This document shows, one piece after another, positions 22,291 to 42,177 of a DNA stretch of 64,000 nucleotides; position 1 is the stretch's first letter, and every line of letters begins with the position of its first letter. The stretch is from Schistosoma haematobium (lineage: Eukaryota; Platyhelminthes; Trematoda; Strigeidida; Schistosomatidae), in NCBI RefSeq assembly GCF_000699445.3, contig NC_067195.1, positions 22,211,287 through 22,275,286 of the forward strand, written 5' to 3'. The translations under genes were made by a program, and so were the position numbers. The notes below the pieces were generated by a model that was not told the DNA's origin, ran no database searches, and worked only from the letters and a program-made list of their open reading frames with translations.

Positions 22291-23640
22291 AATTTGATTG
22301 ATTTTCATTGTTCATGCTCAGCGAAAAAATTTCAATTTTTAATCACCACGAAATACTCGAAATCGTGCAAAAACATTAAAAGCAAGTTTGAATAAATCAA
22401 TCGGCTCATATTAGATCGTCCCACGGATGTTAGATGTTGAAAAGGTCATTTTTAGCGTCACTGAAGGTCGGGTGGGGAGTATGGTTTTTGTCAGTTCCGT
22501 GGACATGATAAACTATGACTTTGTCTGACAAAATTGAAACTCGGTCATGGGTTTACATGCAAACTCGACTTTACAGTCTTTAGTAAATACACTGACAATA
22601 AACTAAGTAAATCAAAGATATCGATATTGTCGACAATTTAGCGTTATTTTTTGCGTGAAGTAGGTTATTTGGAAGGAATTCCAATACGCTTTTTTCTCTC
22701 TAAGCAGACATGTGAATAAAAGTTTCACTATTTTCTTGTGGTAGGCGACGAAGGATACTTTTCGTCATGTTCCCTCTTTTCTTCTCCCTTCTGTTCGTTC
22801 GTTTGTTTGTGTTCACATTAATCTTCAGTACAGAAGGCCTTCTGAACACAGAGGATTATGCAATCAGTGTAAGTTTTGAGGAAAAAGTAGTCATTTTTGG
22901 GAACATAAAAGTGTTAATTTGGAGACATTCCTTCTCAGTGGGGAAATTTCGGGGAAAATATGCACTGCCTGCTACGGTCTGTAAAGACAGCGACATTTTG
23001 ATGCATTTTCGCCCATATTCACGCCGACATTAAAGAGTTTTTCTCGAAATTTCCCCAAAGTTCACCTTTATTTCCCCTCTTTGTTTGCTTGGGATTACTT
23101 GAACTATTTCAGTTGTATGGTTATATATAAATATCACTGGGTCCTGTCCATAACCTGAAACCGCTTTCTAACATCAAGAAACTAGTTGGTTTGTTCTAGC
23201 TCGTTACAAAGATGTTGGGTATTGTTGCATTTTCAAAACACTATCCGGTAGTGATTTGACTAGCTTATTCCGTTTAATTTGCAATTTAGCCTTACTAACC
23301 GGTTCCTGTAAACTCTTAGAAAACAAGTGCTATATGTATCAGAAAGCTCTCATTTCGACTTGAGCCAATTAGCTTTCTCTATGCTTTTCAGCTGACAGAT
23401 CCTATGGAAACCCAAGGACACAAATAAATCCTTGTTTACTTGTCTAGGATTATGCAGTAAACGACTACATTTTTTTCGCTGTAAAAGAGTGGTTTCGCTC
23501 ATCGAATCTCGTGAAAGTGTAATTTGTTTTGTAATTAGATTACCATATTTATTTAACCAATGTTATTTACATTGCAAATTGATCTTATCCAAAACATTTT
23601 TTATCATTTAATTAACCTGAATTTATCCTTTCTTCCTTTC
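22291..23640. other. Upstream region of the fucose synthase gene
   Basis: No supported gene. An 88-codon frame at 22767-23033 begins with a hydrophobic stretch but matches nothing I recognise. The last 20 bases form a pyrimidine tract before the AG at 23641. Confidence 0.35.
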
Positions 23641-23642
23641 AG
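23621..23642 (+). promoter_or_regulatory. Strong 3' splice acceptor in the 5' leader (possible SL trans-splice site)
   Basis: The tract ATCCTTTCTTCCTTTCAG ends in AG at 23641-23642, 117 nt before the ATG of GDP-L-fucose synthase. It is either a 5' UTR intron acceptor or a spliced-leader acceptor. Trematodes are known to trans-splice a subset of mRNAs. Sequence alone cannot separate these. Confidence 0.4.
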
Positions 23643-23759
23643 AGGGCCTATATGTCCTACAGAATACTTACCAAAGCTGATCTATCCAAGTTCTAGCTAC
23701 TGTTAAATCGTCAGCTTAAAACACACCTGGTCTCATTCATAACACTATAAACTTAAAAT

Positions 23760-29284
<5,525 letters not shown>

Positions 29285-32200
29285 TTGTGCCTACAATTGT
29301 CTGTGGATATGGCACTATACGATTAGTTATTTTCAATGTATTTTTATACTGTTTCACTGTAATCTGGTTAGCTATGGAAAAAGTAGTTTGATTTTGATTT
29401 TTGTAATAATCCTGATAATATGTTCTAAATATTCAGTTGAAATAAATAATTATTCGCACAAATCTGGATGAACGTTTTTCATAATATGACCAATCTACAT
29501 CAATTTGCATGGCTACGTTGTGTTATTCTCCATGAAGCAATCCACGAGATTTGTGATCTAGTATGTGTCTGATGCTAAACTTTGCCAAAACTGTTCAACA
29601 TAATCACTACATGACGTCTGTTCATGAAGTAGGCAACTGCACTGTTAACAGGTTGACAAAGTTTCCAAAAGACTTACTACCTTCCAGCTCTCTTAAGCTG
29701 CTTAGTACTTTTATAGTGCTTCACAATGAATTATCCCAAGAGTCAACGTGATCCAAGCTAGTATATTCCTATCCATAGTTTTATTGATAATTGCTACATA
29801 AAAGATCATAACGTTATCAAAATGTTTTCCCGCAATATTGTTTATGACAACTAACACTATCTATGCAAGGAACAGTCAAACATCCGGACTATTGTTATGA
29901 TACCTTATAACTATATTATTATTATTATTGGCAACAGACTTGGACATTGTTTTTAAATAGACGCTAACCATAGAATAATTATATGCAAAGTAGTAACTGG
30001 ACATGCTCATCTGAAAGAACTAAAAAGATAAGGCGATGACTCAAGCCAAATAAGTGACTTGACAGAGTTGCAAGTTAGCACAACCGGGATTAAAAGAATA
30101 AAAAACTGTCCACAAAAATGTCACTTCGTCTGTAATATGCGGTGTTTTTCGTTTACATTAATTTGATATGATCGTTGTAGATATGGTTGCATCTCTAGTA
30201 TTATTTCTGCTCTCGTTTATTTTGATCATGTTTCCTCAATCAAAATATGCTATCTATATGATTTCTACGTATTTATTTCGTTCACTTGATAATGCTATAT
30301 ATGCGTTATCCAAATAAGAATTCAACGTGAACTGCTTGGAGATTCTTTTACTAGGTTATTGATCATATTGTGTGAGTATTTCTGGCACTACCAGGCTATT
30401 CAAACCTCAGTAGGATAAAGGGAATATAAACGAATAAAGTAAGCGGTCAATTAAATCTATATTCATGTTAGATGCTCATTCATTATTTTATATAGACGTC
30501 AAATTTATCTAAACGAATAGTATACACTGAAAAATAAATAACTATTAATCTACTCATATTTAGAGTTGTAATATAAATTTGAGTGTAAGATAAGTTCCTG
30601 AGGATTTAAAAACATATATTATCAATTTGTGAATTGGACTATTCTATAAATAATCTGACAAATCCAAGATGCCGAACAATTCCACTTGTCTACAAATCAC
30701 TTCATATTCAATGAAAAACAACACATGCGGAAACCCACTATTCCCAGTGGTGATACTTAGTTGTTGTGCTGTGTTCAGATTACAACTTAAAACAATTTCA
30801 TTGAAGGCCAAAAACGTTTTTCAGTATTCGATCTACTTCTGATCACAACATTTTGACTAGGTCGGTAGAAAGCTTGAAGACAAAATATGTTTTAGCTGAA
30901 GCATTAAATAACCAGTACTGTGGTTGGGCGAGACTATAATTTATGGACAAACCAATCACGTATAAAATAACAGGCCTCAAATTTTGACGCGAAATTCACC
31001 CATCCATTTGGATAAAGAGAGTCTTAGCATTATAGCTGATGTCAGTTCGTGAAGAAAATCCTAAATTTAATTCCCAACGCTAACCATCAAATGTCAGTCA
31101 TAATTCTGATTCCTTACGCTGGTTCATAACCCTCATTTGGTCCTAGTTATTAGGTGAACACTCTCAAGGTCACTTTGGCGTCGTTCAAAAGTCGTCCATA
31201 AATTGTAGTCTCACTTGTGATTGACCACTTAAAGGTGTCTACAGACTGCTGTTTCTTCGATAAGCTCATCACTTGGATGGCTGTTGTCTGTTTAGTCGTA
31301 GCAGTTTAAGCAGGATTCAAAAGTTTTCATCTATTAGTGTGGGAATTCTAGAGCAAACATTTTAAAAACACATGGAGACAAGTTTCCACAAAATGAAGAT
31401 TAATGTCGAAAGTTACGTAACAACACCTCTGGAAGTGGGTAAATTAATAGAGTAAGGTGGGTAAAGTCTAAAGTGACACAAGAGTGAAGTTGTAATTGAG
31501 ATTATAAAGTAAAATATTACGTGGCTAATTAATTGAAACTGTAGTTATCCCAGAAATGAAATAATAGGAAAACAGGAACGAAGGGCTTGGAATATACTAT
31601 CGAGAAAAACCTAGTCCTTTTACGACTTAGCTCAATCGATAAAATACCTGGCAAGATTGGTTTTGCACTAAATGCTACTTAACGAATGACCTATTCAGCC
31701 GCTAAACTAGTCTTTCTGTATCAAACGCATTGCCCATTGAGACAGACAAAAATGGACAAATCCCTACCTCATTACTTCCAATCGTGTTCACCAGTTTACA
31801 TTTGCATACTGGAGCGTATACATAGGAAAGACAAAAGGTGTGATACTTGCTCGCATTCCGCAATAAATGTGAGCAAAATATCGTATTTTCAACAGTATGT
31901 TCATCATCTGCTTGATAGTAGACAGCGTTGATACGTCAAAACAAGTAAACAGTGTCGAATTTACTATATTTCACTGAAGTCATCGTTATTAAGAGATATT
32001 CAAAAGGATGAAACCGTAAGTCTCGTTCCAAGGATATTGGCATCCCAGTACTTGTAATTCAGTCGCAATAAATAGTCAATAGCCCAAATGTGGGATGTGT
32101 AACTTTCTACATTTTCATACAGTATCAAATAACTTGTTTTTCTAAGGTTAATTTTTACTGACTTAAAAGATGGAAAAATGAGTAATGACGCTTTCACTAT

Positions 32201-32291
32201 TCACTATATGGTTGACTAACAAATACATAATTTTAATAAATTATTCATAAAAATCTATCTTTACACAGATTACATTATCGTACACAGTTTG
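29285..32291 (+). other. 3' UTR and intergenic part of tandem copy 1
   Basis: An AATAAA polyadenylation signal at 29441-29446 lies 157 nt after the stop codon of the fucose synthase gene. The remaining roughly 2.8 kb has no supported gene. Frames at 29563-29751 and 31686-31931 are short and unrecognised. A small dispersed repeat at about 31028-31074 is shared with 42750-42800. Confidence 0.5.
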
Positions 32292-32713
32292 AATTTAAAA
32301 AATATCTTTTGTTGTATAGCTTTTCGGAAGCCATTACTGGTTTACACGGCCTCAGAAACTTAATAGTTTTTTTGCGCATCATCCATACTATTTCAAGTTG
32401 TCTTGGCCCTTATTATTAACACCATATCTACTTTCATAAGGCGTTACATTTTTCTAGCCATAATTGTCTAATATTTACAGTAGTACATATATCCTATTTC
32501 TAAGACTTATACATAGATCATAGCATATAAATAATACAATCGATATTGTGAACACACTACAGTATTATTACCGAGTGATAACTTCATTTTGCCAGTGCAA
32601 TGTTTCAGTTTCTCAAACTTTTAGGAGAATGCTTGTAGATGAGTAAAATGAACACTGTCAATTTTGCTTGATTTCTTATTCTTGTGTACCTATGACAATT
32701 TAAAACCCCTTGA

Positions 32714-32836
<123 letters not shown>

Positions 32837-32849
32837 TAAAACTTTCTAC

Positions 32850-33876
32850 ACACATATTTTATTTATTTATTTTTATTTGAACACATAAATATTGGTACAA
32901 GAGGGCACCAAATATATATGCGCCACACAAAACAATGAGAATTTGAAGAGAAGAAGGAAAAAAAGAAAAGGTAGGGGCGTTAGAAAAAGAACAATAACGA
33001 ACAGATTAGTGTAAGGTAGTGTAATAATAATAATAATGGGGAAACAGAAACGTACAATCAGAAGAGACCTTTCAGTTAAGGAAGAAGCAACCAATTTTTA
33101 TGAAGAAAGTAAAAGAAGGTTACAGCAGGATCGCCACTGGCTCCTATTCTGAGCCATATCTGATAACGTCTTTAGCCATTGTATCGCACCATCTCTCGGA
33201 CCCCAGCTTTCTTTCATACCCCAACACCATGTCATACACTGACCATCTCTCCGCTTTTTCCAACCAGTCCCAGAGTCGGCAAATAATTCACGACGTGGAA
33301 TTCTCTGGGACGACATTCGTAGGACATGTCCAAGCATAAAGCAGAACTGTTCTCACTGACGTCTTGTAGATCCGACCTTTTACAGCCAGACTGACATCGG
33401 GAAGGTACCAAAGATGGCCCAGATTGACATAAGCCGCTCTGGCTTTCACTATACGTGTATTGATCTCATCACTCACGCCAGCACCAGCACTTATGCAGCT
33501 ACCTAGATACACGAACTTCTCGACTACTTCTATCTGCTCACCATCCAGGGTGAGTACAGGATTGGAATCCTGCTAGTCTTGTAGAAGTACTTTGCACTTC
33601 GAAGGTGCAAAGCACATACCGTACCTACGGACATTGATTGCCAACTGATTAAGTGCGGATTGCATGGCTTGGGCATTATCGCACAGTAAGACAAAATCAT
33701 CCGTATACTCAAGGTCGAGAAGTCTTTCTTCAGGCAACAGATCCGCACCACCAGTGCATACATCCATCAGATCTGTTTCCAGAATGTCATCGATGGCCAA
33801 GTTGAAGAGGAGTGGTGAGGTTGGGCAGCCTCGTTTAACCCCACTACGTCCTACAGAATTTAATATACTCTAAACA
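32850..33876 (-). mobile_element. RTE-like relic (copy 2 of the tandem unit)
   Basis: Same truncated and internally deleted element as at 28150-29175, including the YTDD box and the VLLYA to LGHVLRM fusion. The insertion therefore predates the tandem duplication. Confidence 0.8.
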
Positions 33877-33928
33877 GATCTTGTTTACTTCAGTTATTTT
33901 TTATTCACTGTTCTTGTATATTTTTCAG

Positions 33929-33984
33929 CTATTGAATATACTTGCAAATGGTTCCGTGAAAATTATGAAACTATTCGGTGCTAG
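33929..33984 (+). CDS. Duplicate of GDP-L-fucose synthase terminal exon 6 (copy 2)
   Basis: Preceded by TATATTTTTCAG and encoding the same last 17 residues and stop as 29229-29284. With exon 5 of this copy it forms an alternative 3' end that would yield the same protein with a second, nearly identical 3' UTR. Confidence 0.8.
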
Positions 33985-36900
33985 TTGTGCCTACAATTGT
34001 CTGTGGATATGGCACTATACGATTAGTTATTTTCAATGTATTTTTATACTGTTTCACTGTAATCTGGTTAGCTATGGAAAAAGTAGTTTGATTTTGATTT
34101 TTGTAATAATCCTGATAATATGTTCTAAATATTCAGTTGAAATAAATAATTATTCGCACAAATCTGGATGAACGTTTTTCATAATATGACCAATCTACAT
34201 CAATTTGCATGGCTACGTTGTGTTATTCTCCATGAAGCAATCCACGAGATTTGTGATCTAGTATGTGTCTGATGCTAAACTTTGCCAAAACTGTTCAACA
34301 TAATCACTACATGACGTCTGTTCATGAAGTAGGCAACTGCACTGTTAACAGGTTGACAAAGTTTCCAAAAGACTTACTACCTTCCAGCTCTCTTAAGCTG
34401 CTTAGTACTTTTATAGTGCTTCACAATGAATTATCCCAAGAGTCAACGTGATCCAAGCTAGTATATTCCTATCCATAGTTTTATTGATAATTGCTACATA
34501 AAAGATCATAACGTTATCAAAATGTTTTCCCGCAATATTGTTTATGACAACTAACACTATCTATGCAAGGAACAGTCAAACATCCGGACTATTGTTATGA
34601 TACCTTATAACTATATTATTATTATTATTGGCAACAGACTTGGACATTGTTTTTAAATAGACGCTAACCATAGAATAATTATATGCAAAGTAGTAACTGG
34701 ACATGCTCATCTGAAAGAACTAAAAGATAAGGCGATGACTCAAGCCAAATAAGTGACTTGACAGAGTTGCAAGTTAGCACAACCGGGATTAAAAGAATAA
34801 AAAACTGTCCACAAAAATGTCACTTCGTCTGTAATATGCGGTGTTTTTCGTTTACATTAATTTGATATGATCGTTGTAGATATGGTTGCATCTCTAGTAT
34901 TATTTCTGCTCTCGTTTATTTTGATCATGTTTCCTCAATCAAAATATGCTATCTATATGATTTCTACGTATTTATTTCGTTCACTTGATAATGCTATATA
35001 TGCGTTATCCAAATAAGAATTCAACGTGAACTGCTTGGAGATTCTTTTACTAGGTTATTGATCATATTGTGTGAGTATTTCTGGCACTACCAGGCTATTC
35101 AAACCTCAGTAGGATAAAGGGAATATAAACGAATAAAGTAAGCGGTCAATTAAATCTATATTCATGTTAGATGCTCATTCATTATTTTATATAGACGTCA
35201 AATTTATCTAAACGAATAGTATACACTGAAAAATAAATAACTATTAATCTACTCATATTTAGAGTTGTAATATAAATTTGAGTGTAAGATAAGTTCCTGA
35301 GGATTTAAAAACATATATTATCAATTTGTGAATTGGACTATTCTATAAATAATCTGACAAATCCAAGATGCCGAACAATTCCACTTGTCTACAAATCACT
35401 TCATATTCAATGAAAAACAACACATGCGGAAACCCACTATTCCCAGTGGTGATACTTAGTTGTTGTGCTGTGTTCAGATTACAACTTAAAACAATTTCAT
35501 TGAAGGCCAAAAACGTTTTTCAGTATTCGATCTACTTCTGATCACAACATTTTGACTAGGTCGGTAGAAAGCTTGAAGACAAAATATGTTTTAGCTGAAG
35601 CATTAAATAACCAGTACTGTGGTTGGGCGAGACTATAATTTATGGACAAACCAATCACGTATAAAATAACAGGCCTCAAATTTTGACGCGAAATTCACCC
35701 ATCCATTTGGATAAAGAGAGTCTTAGCATTATAGCTGATGTCAGTTCGTGAAGAAAATCCTAAATTTAATTCCCAACGCTAACCATCAAATGTCAGTCAT
35801 AATTCTGATTCCTTACGCTGGTTCATAACCCTCATTTGGTCCTAGTTATTAGGTGAACACTCTCAAGGTCACTTTGGCGTCGTTCAAAAGTCGTCCATAA
35901 ATTGTAGTCTCACTTGTGATTGACCACTTAAAGGTGTCTACAGACTGCTGTTTCTTCGATAAGCTCATCACTTGGATGGCTGTTGTCTGTTTAGTCGTAG
36001 CAGTTTAAGCAGGATTCAAAAGTTTTCATCTATTAGTGTGGGAATTCTAGAGCAAACATTTTAAAAACACATGGAGACAAGTTTCCACAAAATGAAGATT
36101 AATGTCGAAAGTTACGTAACAACACCTCTGGAAGTGGGTAAATTAATAGAGTAAGGTGGGTAAAGTCTAAAGTGACACAAGAGTGAAGTTGTAATTGAGA
36201 TTATAAAGTAAAATATTACGTGGCTAATTAATTGAAACTGTAGTTATCCCAGAAATGAAATAATAGGAAAACAGGAACGAAGGGCTTGGAATATACTATC
36301 GAGAAAAACCTAGTCCTTTTACGACTTAGCTCAATCGATAAAATACCTGGCAAGATTGGTTTTGCACTAAATGCTACTTAACGAATGACCTATTCAGCCG
36401 CTAAACTAGTCTTTCTGTATCAAACGCATTGCCCATTGAGACAGACAAAAATGGACAAATCCCTACCTCATTACTTCCAATCGTGTTCACCAGTTTACAT
36501 TTGCATACTGGAGCGTATACATAGGAAAGACAAAAGGTGTGATACTTGCTCGCATTCCGCAATAAATGTGAGCAAAATATCGTATTTTCAACAGTATGTT
36601 CATCATCTGCTTGATAGTAGACAGCGTTGATACGTCAAAACAAGTAAACAGTGTCGAATTTACTATATTTCACTGAAGTCATCGTTATTAAGAGATATTC
36701 AAAAGGATGAAACCGTAAGTCTCGTTCCAAGGATATTGGCATCCCAGTACTTGTAATTCAGTCGCAATAAATAGTCAATAGCCCAAATGTGGGATGTGTA
36801 ACTTTCTACATTTTCATACAGTATCAAATAACTTGTTTTTCTAAGGTTAATTTTTACTGACTTAAAAGATGGAAAAATGAGTAATGACGCTTTCACTATT

Positions 36901-36991
36901 CACTATATGGTTGACTAACAAATACATAATTTTAATAAATTATTCATAAAAATCTATCTTTACACAGATTACATTATCGTACACAGTTTGA
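33985..36991 (+). other. 3' UTR and intergenic part of tandem copy 2
   Basis: Copy of 29285-32291 including the AATAAA signal (about 34141). No additional gene is supported. Confidence 0.5.
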
Positions 36992-38268
<1,277 letters not shown>

Positions 38269-39960
38269 GAAACCCTACGATTGTTGGCCTTTGAAAAGTA
38301 TGGCGGTGTTCTAACATTTGGCGGAGGGTGAAGATATGATCAATACATCCTCGACCAGAACGAAACCCAGCCTGCTCCTCGCGAGTCAATCTTTCTCAGG
38401 TTTTGAACAACCTACGAAGCCAATAGCTTGGACACAATCGGAAGTAGACTTATCCCCTTATAGTTGTTACAGGAACGACGTGAACCTTTCCTAAAGATAG
38501 GGACAACTATCGACTCGTTCCATGATGTTGGAACACTCTCTAACTCCCAGACCTTTGTAAATAATATTGTCAGTTCCTTAACCAGGAAGTTACCACCATA
38601 TTTAAAAAGAGCCGGGGGTAAGTCGCCTGGGCATGGTGATATATATCATTTTGAGCGTTGGAGTTCCTTGCGGACTTCCGCCTCATTTGGTGGATCAGTC
38701 GTCACCGACCATGGAGGGCAGGACAGTGTGATGGATATTACCGGGGCAACAGGCCAGTTGAACTGCCCCTTCGTCTAACTCTACCCATCGTCCAAGACGT
38801 CGATGGATGCTAGTGATTGGCATCCCGTCGTCCTCGCAGATTGTTTCGCTCACACCTGACTTCTTGATGCCAGTGGCTCGGATGAGTTTAAAGAGCTTCC
38901 GGCAGTTACCAGATGCAGCTGCTGCTTCCAGCTCATTAGCACGCTTCGACCACCAGGCTTCTCGGTCCTTACGCAAGCTTTTCCCAATTTCCTTACGTAA
39001 CATCCTTCGTTTATGGTCAAACTCACGGTCACCTGGAGTAGACCGACGGGCTTCAATGAGTTGTAAGGAGCCTGAAGAAACCCAGTGCTTATAAGCGGGA
39101 CGTTTCGCGAACCCACAACTGACTGTACCCGCCATTTTCATGGCGTCATGCAATTGCAACCAATGCTCATCCATACTTTTCGGTGGAATGGTAGCTGGCC
39201 TAAAAGCTAGCTCGGTTTGATACTTACTTGCAACAGAAGTTGCAACTAATTTACTGACATCGATCCGCTTACAACGATCAATTCGTTGGCCACTGAAAAG
39301 TAAGGTAAGATTGGCGCAGACCAGGGCATGATCAGAGTCCAGATAGGTACTCCAAAAGAGCGACAGTCTTGTACACAACCACGCCAGTGGTAGCTGATCG
39401 CGATGTGATCAATCTGAGTCCAGGCTTGAGATGCAGAGGGAGGACACCAGGTGGCACATCGGCTATGACTGTGCCGAAAGTTAGTGCTGGCCAGAAACAG
39501 GTTGTGGTCTGTGCACAGTTGCAGTAGACGGTCCCCGTTATCTGTCCTGCAACCAACAAGTCCCCATCGGCCACCTAAACGACTCTCTTCTGTGCCTAGA
39601 CGCCCGACCTGAGCATTCAAGTCTCTAGCTAGTATTACAATATCTGTCGAACGCACTTTCTGGAGAAGAATAGTTAACTGGTGGTAGATTTCATCCCTGA
39701 TTGCAACCGGGGTGTCGGGGCATAGGCGGAGATGGCGAAAAGACATCGTTCCTCATGCCGATTTCTTCTCACTTTGATGGAACTTTCTAATCTAACAGCA
39801 CATAACCAACTGTTAATGGGGATCCAGTCGATTAATGCTGCCTCAGCTCTAGCGCTTAGTGCGACACCAACGCCAGCAAGACTAGACAAAGATGCCACCT
39901 TAAGTTCAACAGAACTTACTATATGACCATGTTCTTAAAAAATGAGAACTGAAACAATTT

Positions 39961-41270
39961 GGATTATGTATACACACAGGGACTCGAGCATACAACCCTA
40001 ACGTGAGTTCAAATAAGATTTGAAAGCCCCTGACAATTTTTTGGCTGATGGAGTTAACAGGTCATTTGACTCTTCACATAGTTTGCTTGTTATCTCCCGC
40101 CTTTTTTAGAATCTTTTCTCCATTTCTTAAAATGACTATTTGCACACGTCTTAACAACCATTTATCTTGTCCATTAACTCATTAATTATTTATAGCATTT
40201 ATGTATTTCGATATGTAGAAAATAAGGAGTATGATATTTAGTTTAAAAATATTCTTGAACCAATGATAGTGTTTGACATTATTGGCTGTTTTATTTCGTT
40301 AGATTAAGAAACATTACTAGTCGTTTTCTAAACAGTACCGCTTGAGTTTCCTTGGTTTTTGAGTTGTTTGTTAAAATATGATTGACACTTTAGTAATATG
40401 TTGATAAGACAAAAACAAGTGAAGAACCATTGGTTCCTGTGCGACCACTTTCATCTATGACATTTTATTTGACAATTCATATTTTTTGGGAGCCGTCGAT
40501 AATTATTTGGAACGATTTTCAAAAGGCAGTGGAGCATTTGGAATATTTCTATCAGTCAACATTGCACAGAAAATTTCCGGAAAATTCTAGAAAACAACAT
40601 TAAATTTTCTACGAACCTACAACTAAATTCTCTTCCACTTATGGCGTAGTTATGTTGTTATTATGATTTCTTAATTATACTGATATGTGATCAGGATTTT
40701 ACTTCATATTATTGTATAAGTTTGAGTCATAGTCGAATTGAAAGCAATGGAGAATCAGATTACCGTTCCAACTAAGTAGATTTCTCTCTCTCTCTCTCTG
40801 ATTGTCAACTTATCAGGTAATAGTGTAGTGATAGGACAGCTCTTCTATCTGTTGTAGTCGAACGTACGTTGAAATCTCAAGGTTGGATTTAGTAACCCAT
40901 CGCGTCAAAGCCGTAGACTAGATCAAAAAGTTCACTCTGTCTGTATATTAACCATGGACTAGTAGGTAGACCGATCACTGATAATGAACGTTACGGAAAC
41001 TGTTAAGTAAAATGGATTCATATTCAATTAATTGAAGCTCAAAAAGCCACTGTTCAGTTTCTTTAGCGATAGATATGTCATTCATACTATAAATTTAATA
41101 AATATGAGTATAGATCCTTAATAACAAGTGAAAACCTAGTAAACCATTAAATGAATATAATAAAAACTAGTGCTCTGCAAGATATCTCCTAACCCATCTA
41201 TCGACATAAAATTATGTCGACTATTTTACACTATTCACAAGTAGGCAATCGTTCCTTGCATATATCTGAC
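39961..41270. other. Unassigned intergenic stretch with (CT)n microsatellite
   Basis: AT-rich sequence with no supported gene. A TTTCTCTCTCTCTCTCTCTG microsatellite lies at about 40781-40800. Confidence 0.4.
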
Positions 41271-42128
41271 ATAGTTACAAGTTGAGATGGTGGAGATTTG
41301 TAGCTCAGGTGGATGATTTTGGTGGAGTTTTGTTCTCTGAGCTGGATGGTTTGGTCGTGGAGCTTTCATCGTTCTTCTGAACGACATCATCAGCACAAAC
41401 TTCGGATAGAAGTGAAGTGTTCGAATTTCTCCATATGTGTTTCACAGCTTGTTCTGTGCACCTCGATGTTGATTGGTTCTTGTTGACCCTAAATTTATCA
41501 TTGTTTACTTCTTTGTTTTGGTTGTGTCTCCCATTGGTTTGATTTTTGTTCCCATATTTATGCATGATTTTCCTGATTGGTTGATAAATTGGATTGATTT
41601 CAATATGTTTGTTGATTGCTGATTGACCTGAGTGCCAGGCTTCTAAAAATTCTCTGGTGTTTTTGGAGTTTCCTCTTTCTAAGATTTCTACATTTTTCCA
41701 ATCGAATGAGTATCCGCAGTTGTCCACGTGTATTGATATAAGTGAGGAGATATCATGGAGTTTAACTGCTAATTGATGTTCATGTAGGCGAAGGTGGAGG
41801 GGGCGTCCGCTTTGTCCGATGTAGTGTTTGTCGCAGTCAATACAATTTATTTTGTAGATGATGTTTGATTTGTTTTCCTTTGTTATTTCATCCTTTGGTT
41901 TGCATAGGATCGATTGTAGTGATTTTGTCGGTTTGTGTGCTACACCTATCCCAAAGGTTTTCAGCAGTCTCGTTGCAGTTTCTGATATTCCTTGTATGTA
42001 CGGTAGGATGATCCTTTTGTTGATTTTTGTGCTTGACTTGGGTTCTGATGCTGCGTGTGGTTGGTGAAAGCTCCACGACCAAACCATCCAGCTCAGAGAA
42101 CAAAACTCCACCAAAATAGTTACAAGTT
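41271..42128 (-). mobile_element. Penelope-like element unit with inverted termini and 13-bp target duplication
   Basis: An insert of about 832 bp (41284-42115) is flanked by the direct repeat ATAGTTACAAGTT (41271-41283 and 42116-42128). Close to each end lies an arm (about 41318-41371 and 42062-42115) carrying GGAGTTTTGTTCTCTGAGCT and then GGATGGTTTGGTCGTGGAGC, in inverted orientation. The body encodes a GIY-YIG endonuclease but no reverse transcriptase. This is either a 5'-truncated Penelope-like insertion or a compact derivative. Confidence 0.8.
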
Positions 42129-42177
42129 CACAGTTTATAAAACCCGTAGCTACTCGACAGCTGTTTCTTCCTATCAC
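41305..42177 (-). CDS. GIY-YIG endonuclease domain of a Penelope-like element
   Basis: A 290-codon open frame on the minus strand. It contains ILPYIQGISETATRLLKTFG, then IIYKINCIDCDKHYIGQSGR, then RLHEHQLAVK, and the distal acidic residue in EFLEAWHSGQSAINKH. This is the GIY-YIG nuclease order (Y..., YIGQSGR, R/H, E) with the Cys-x2-Cys insert (INCIDCDKHY) characteristic of Penelope-like elements. The frame's first 22 or so residues come from flanking DNA and the next 20 from the inverted terminal repeat, so the annotated N-terminus is probably not that of the parental polyprotein. The C-terminus also runs into the other inverted arm. Function in the family: the nuclease assists integration. 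Confidence 0.8.
   Translation of the reverse strand: MIGRNSCRVATGFINCELVTILVEFCSLSWMVWSWSFHQPHAASEPKSSTKINKRIILPYIQGISETATRLLKTFGIGVAHKPTKSLQSILCKPKDEITKENKSNIIYKINCIDCDKHYIGQSGRPLHLRLHEHQLAVKLHDISSLISIHVDNCGYSFDWKNVEILERGNSKNTREFLEAWHSGQSAINKHIEINPIYQPIRKIMHKYGNKNQTNGRHNQNKEVNNDKFRVNKNQSTSRCTEQAVKHIWRNSNTSLLSEVCADDVVQKNDESSTTKPSSSENKTPPKSST

Noticed and set aside
22767..23033. 88-codon frame with a hydrophobic start upstream of the fucose synthase
   Set aside because: No similarity to any family I know, no splice or promoter context, and length within chance expectation for this region.
38464..38778. 104-codon plus-strand frame, and others at 38807-39094 and 39732-39926
   Set aside because: Antisense shadows of the minus-strand RTE endonuclease and linker region.
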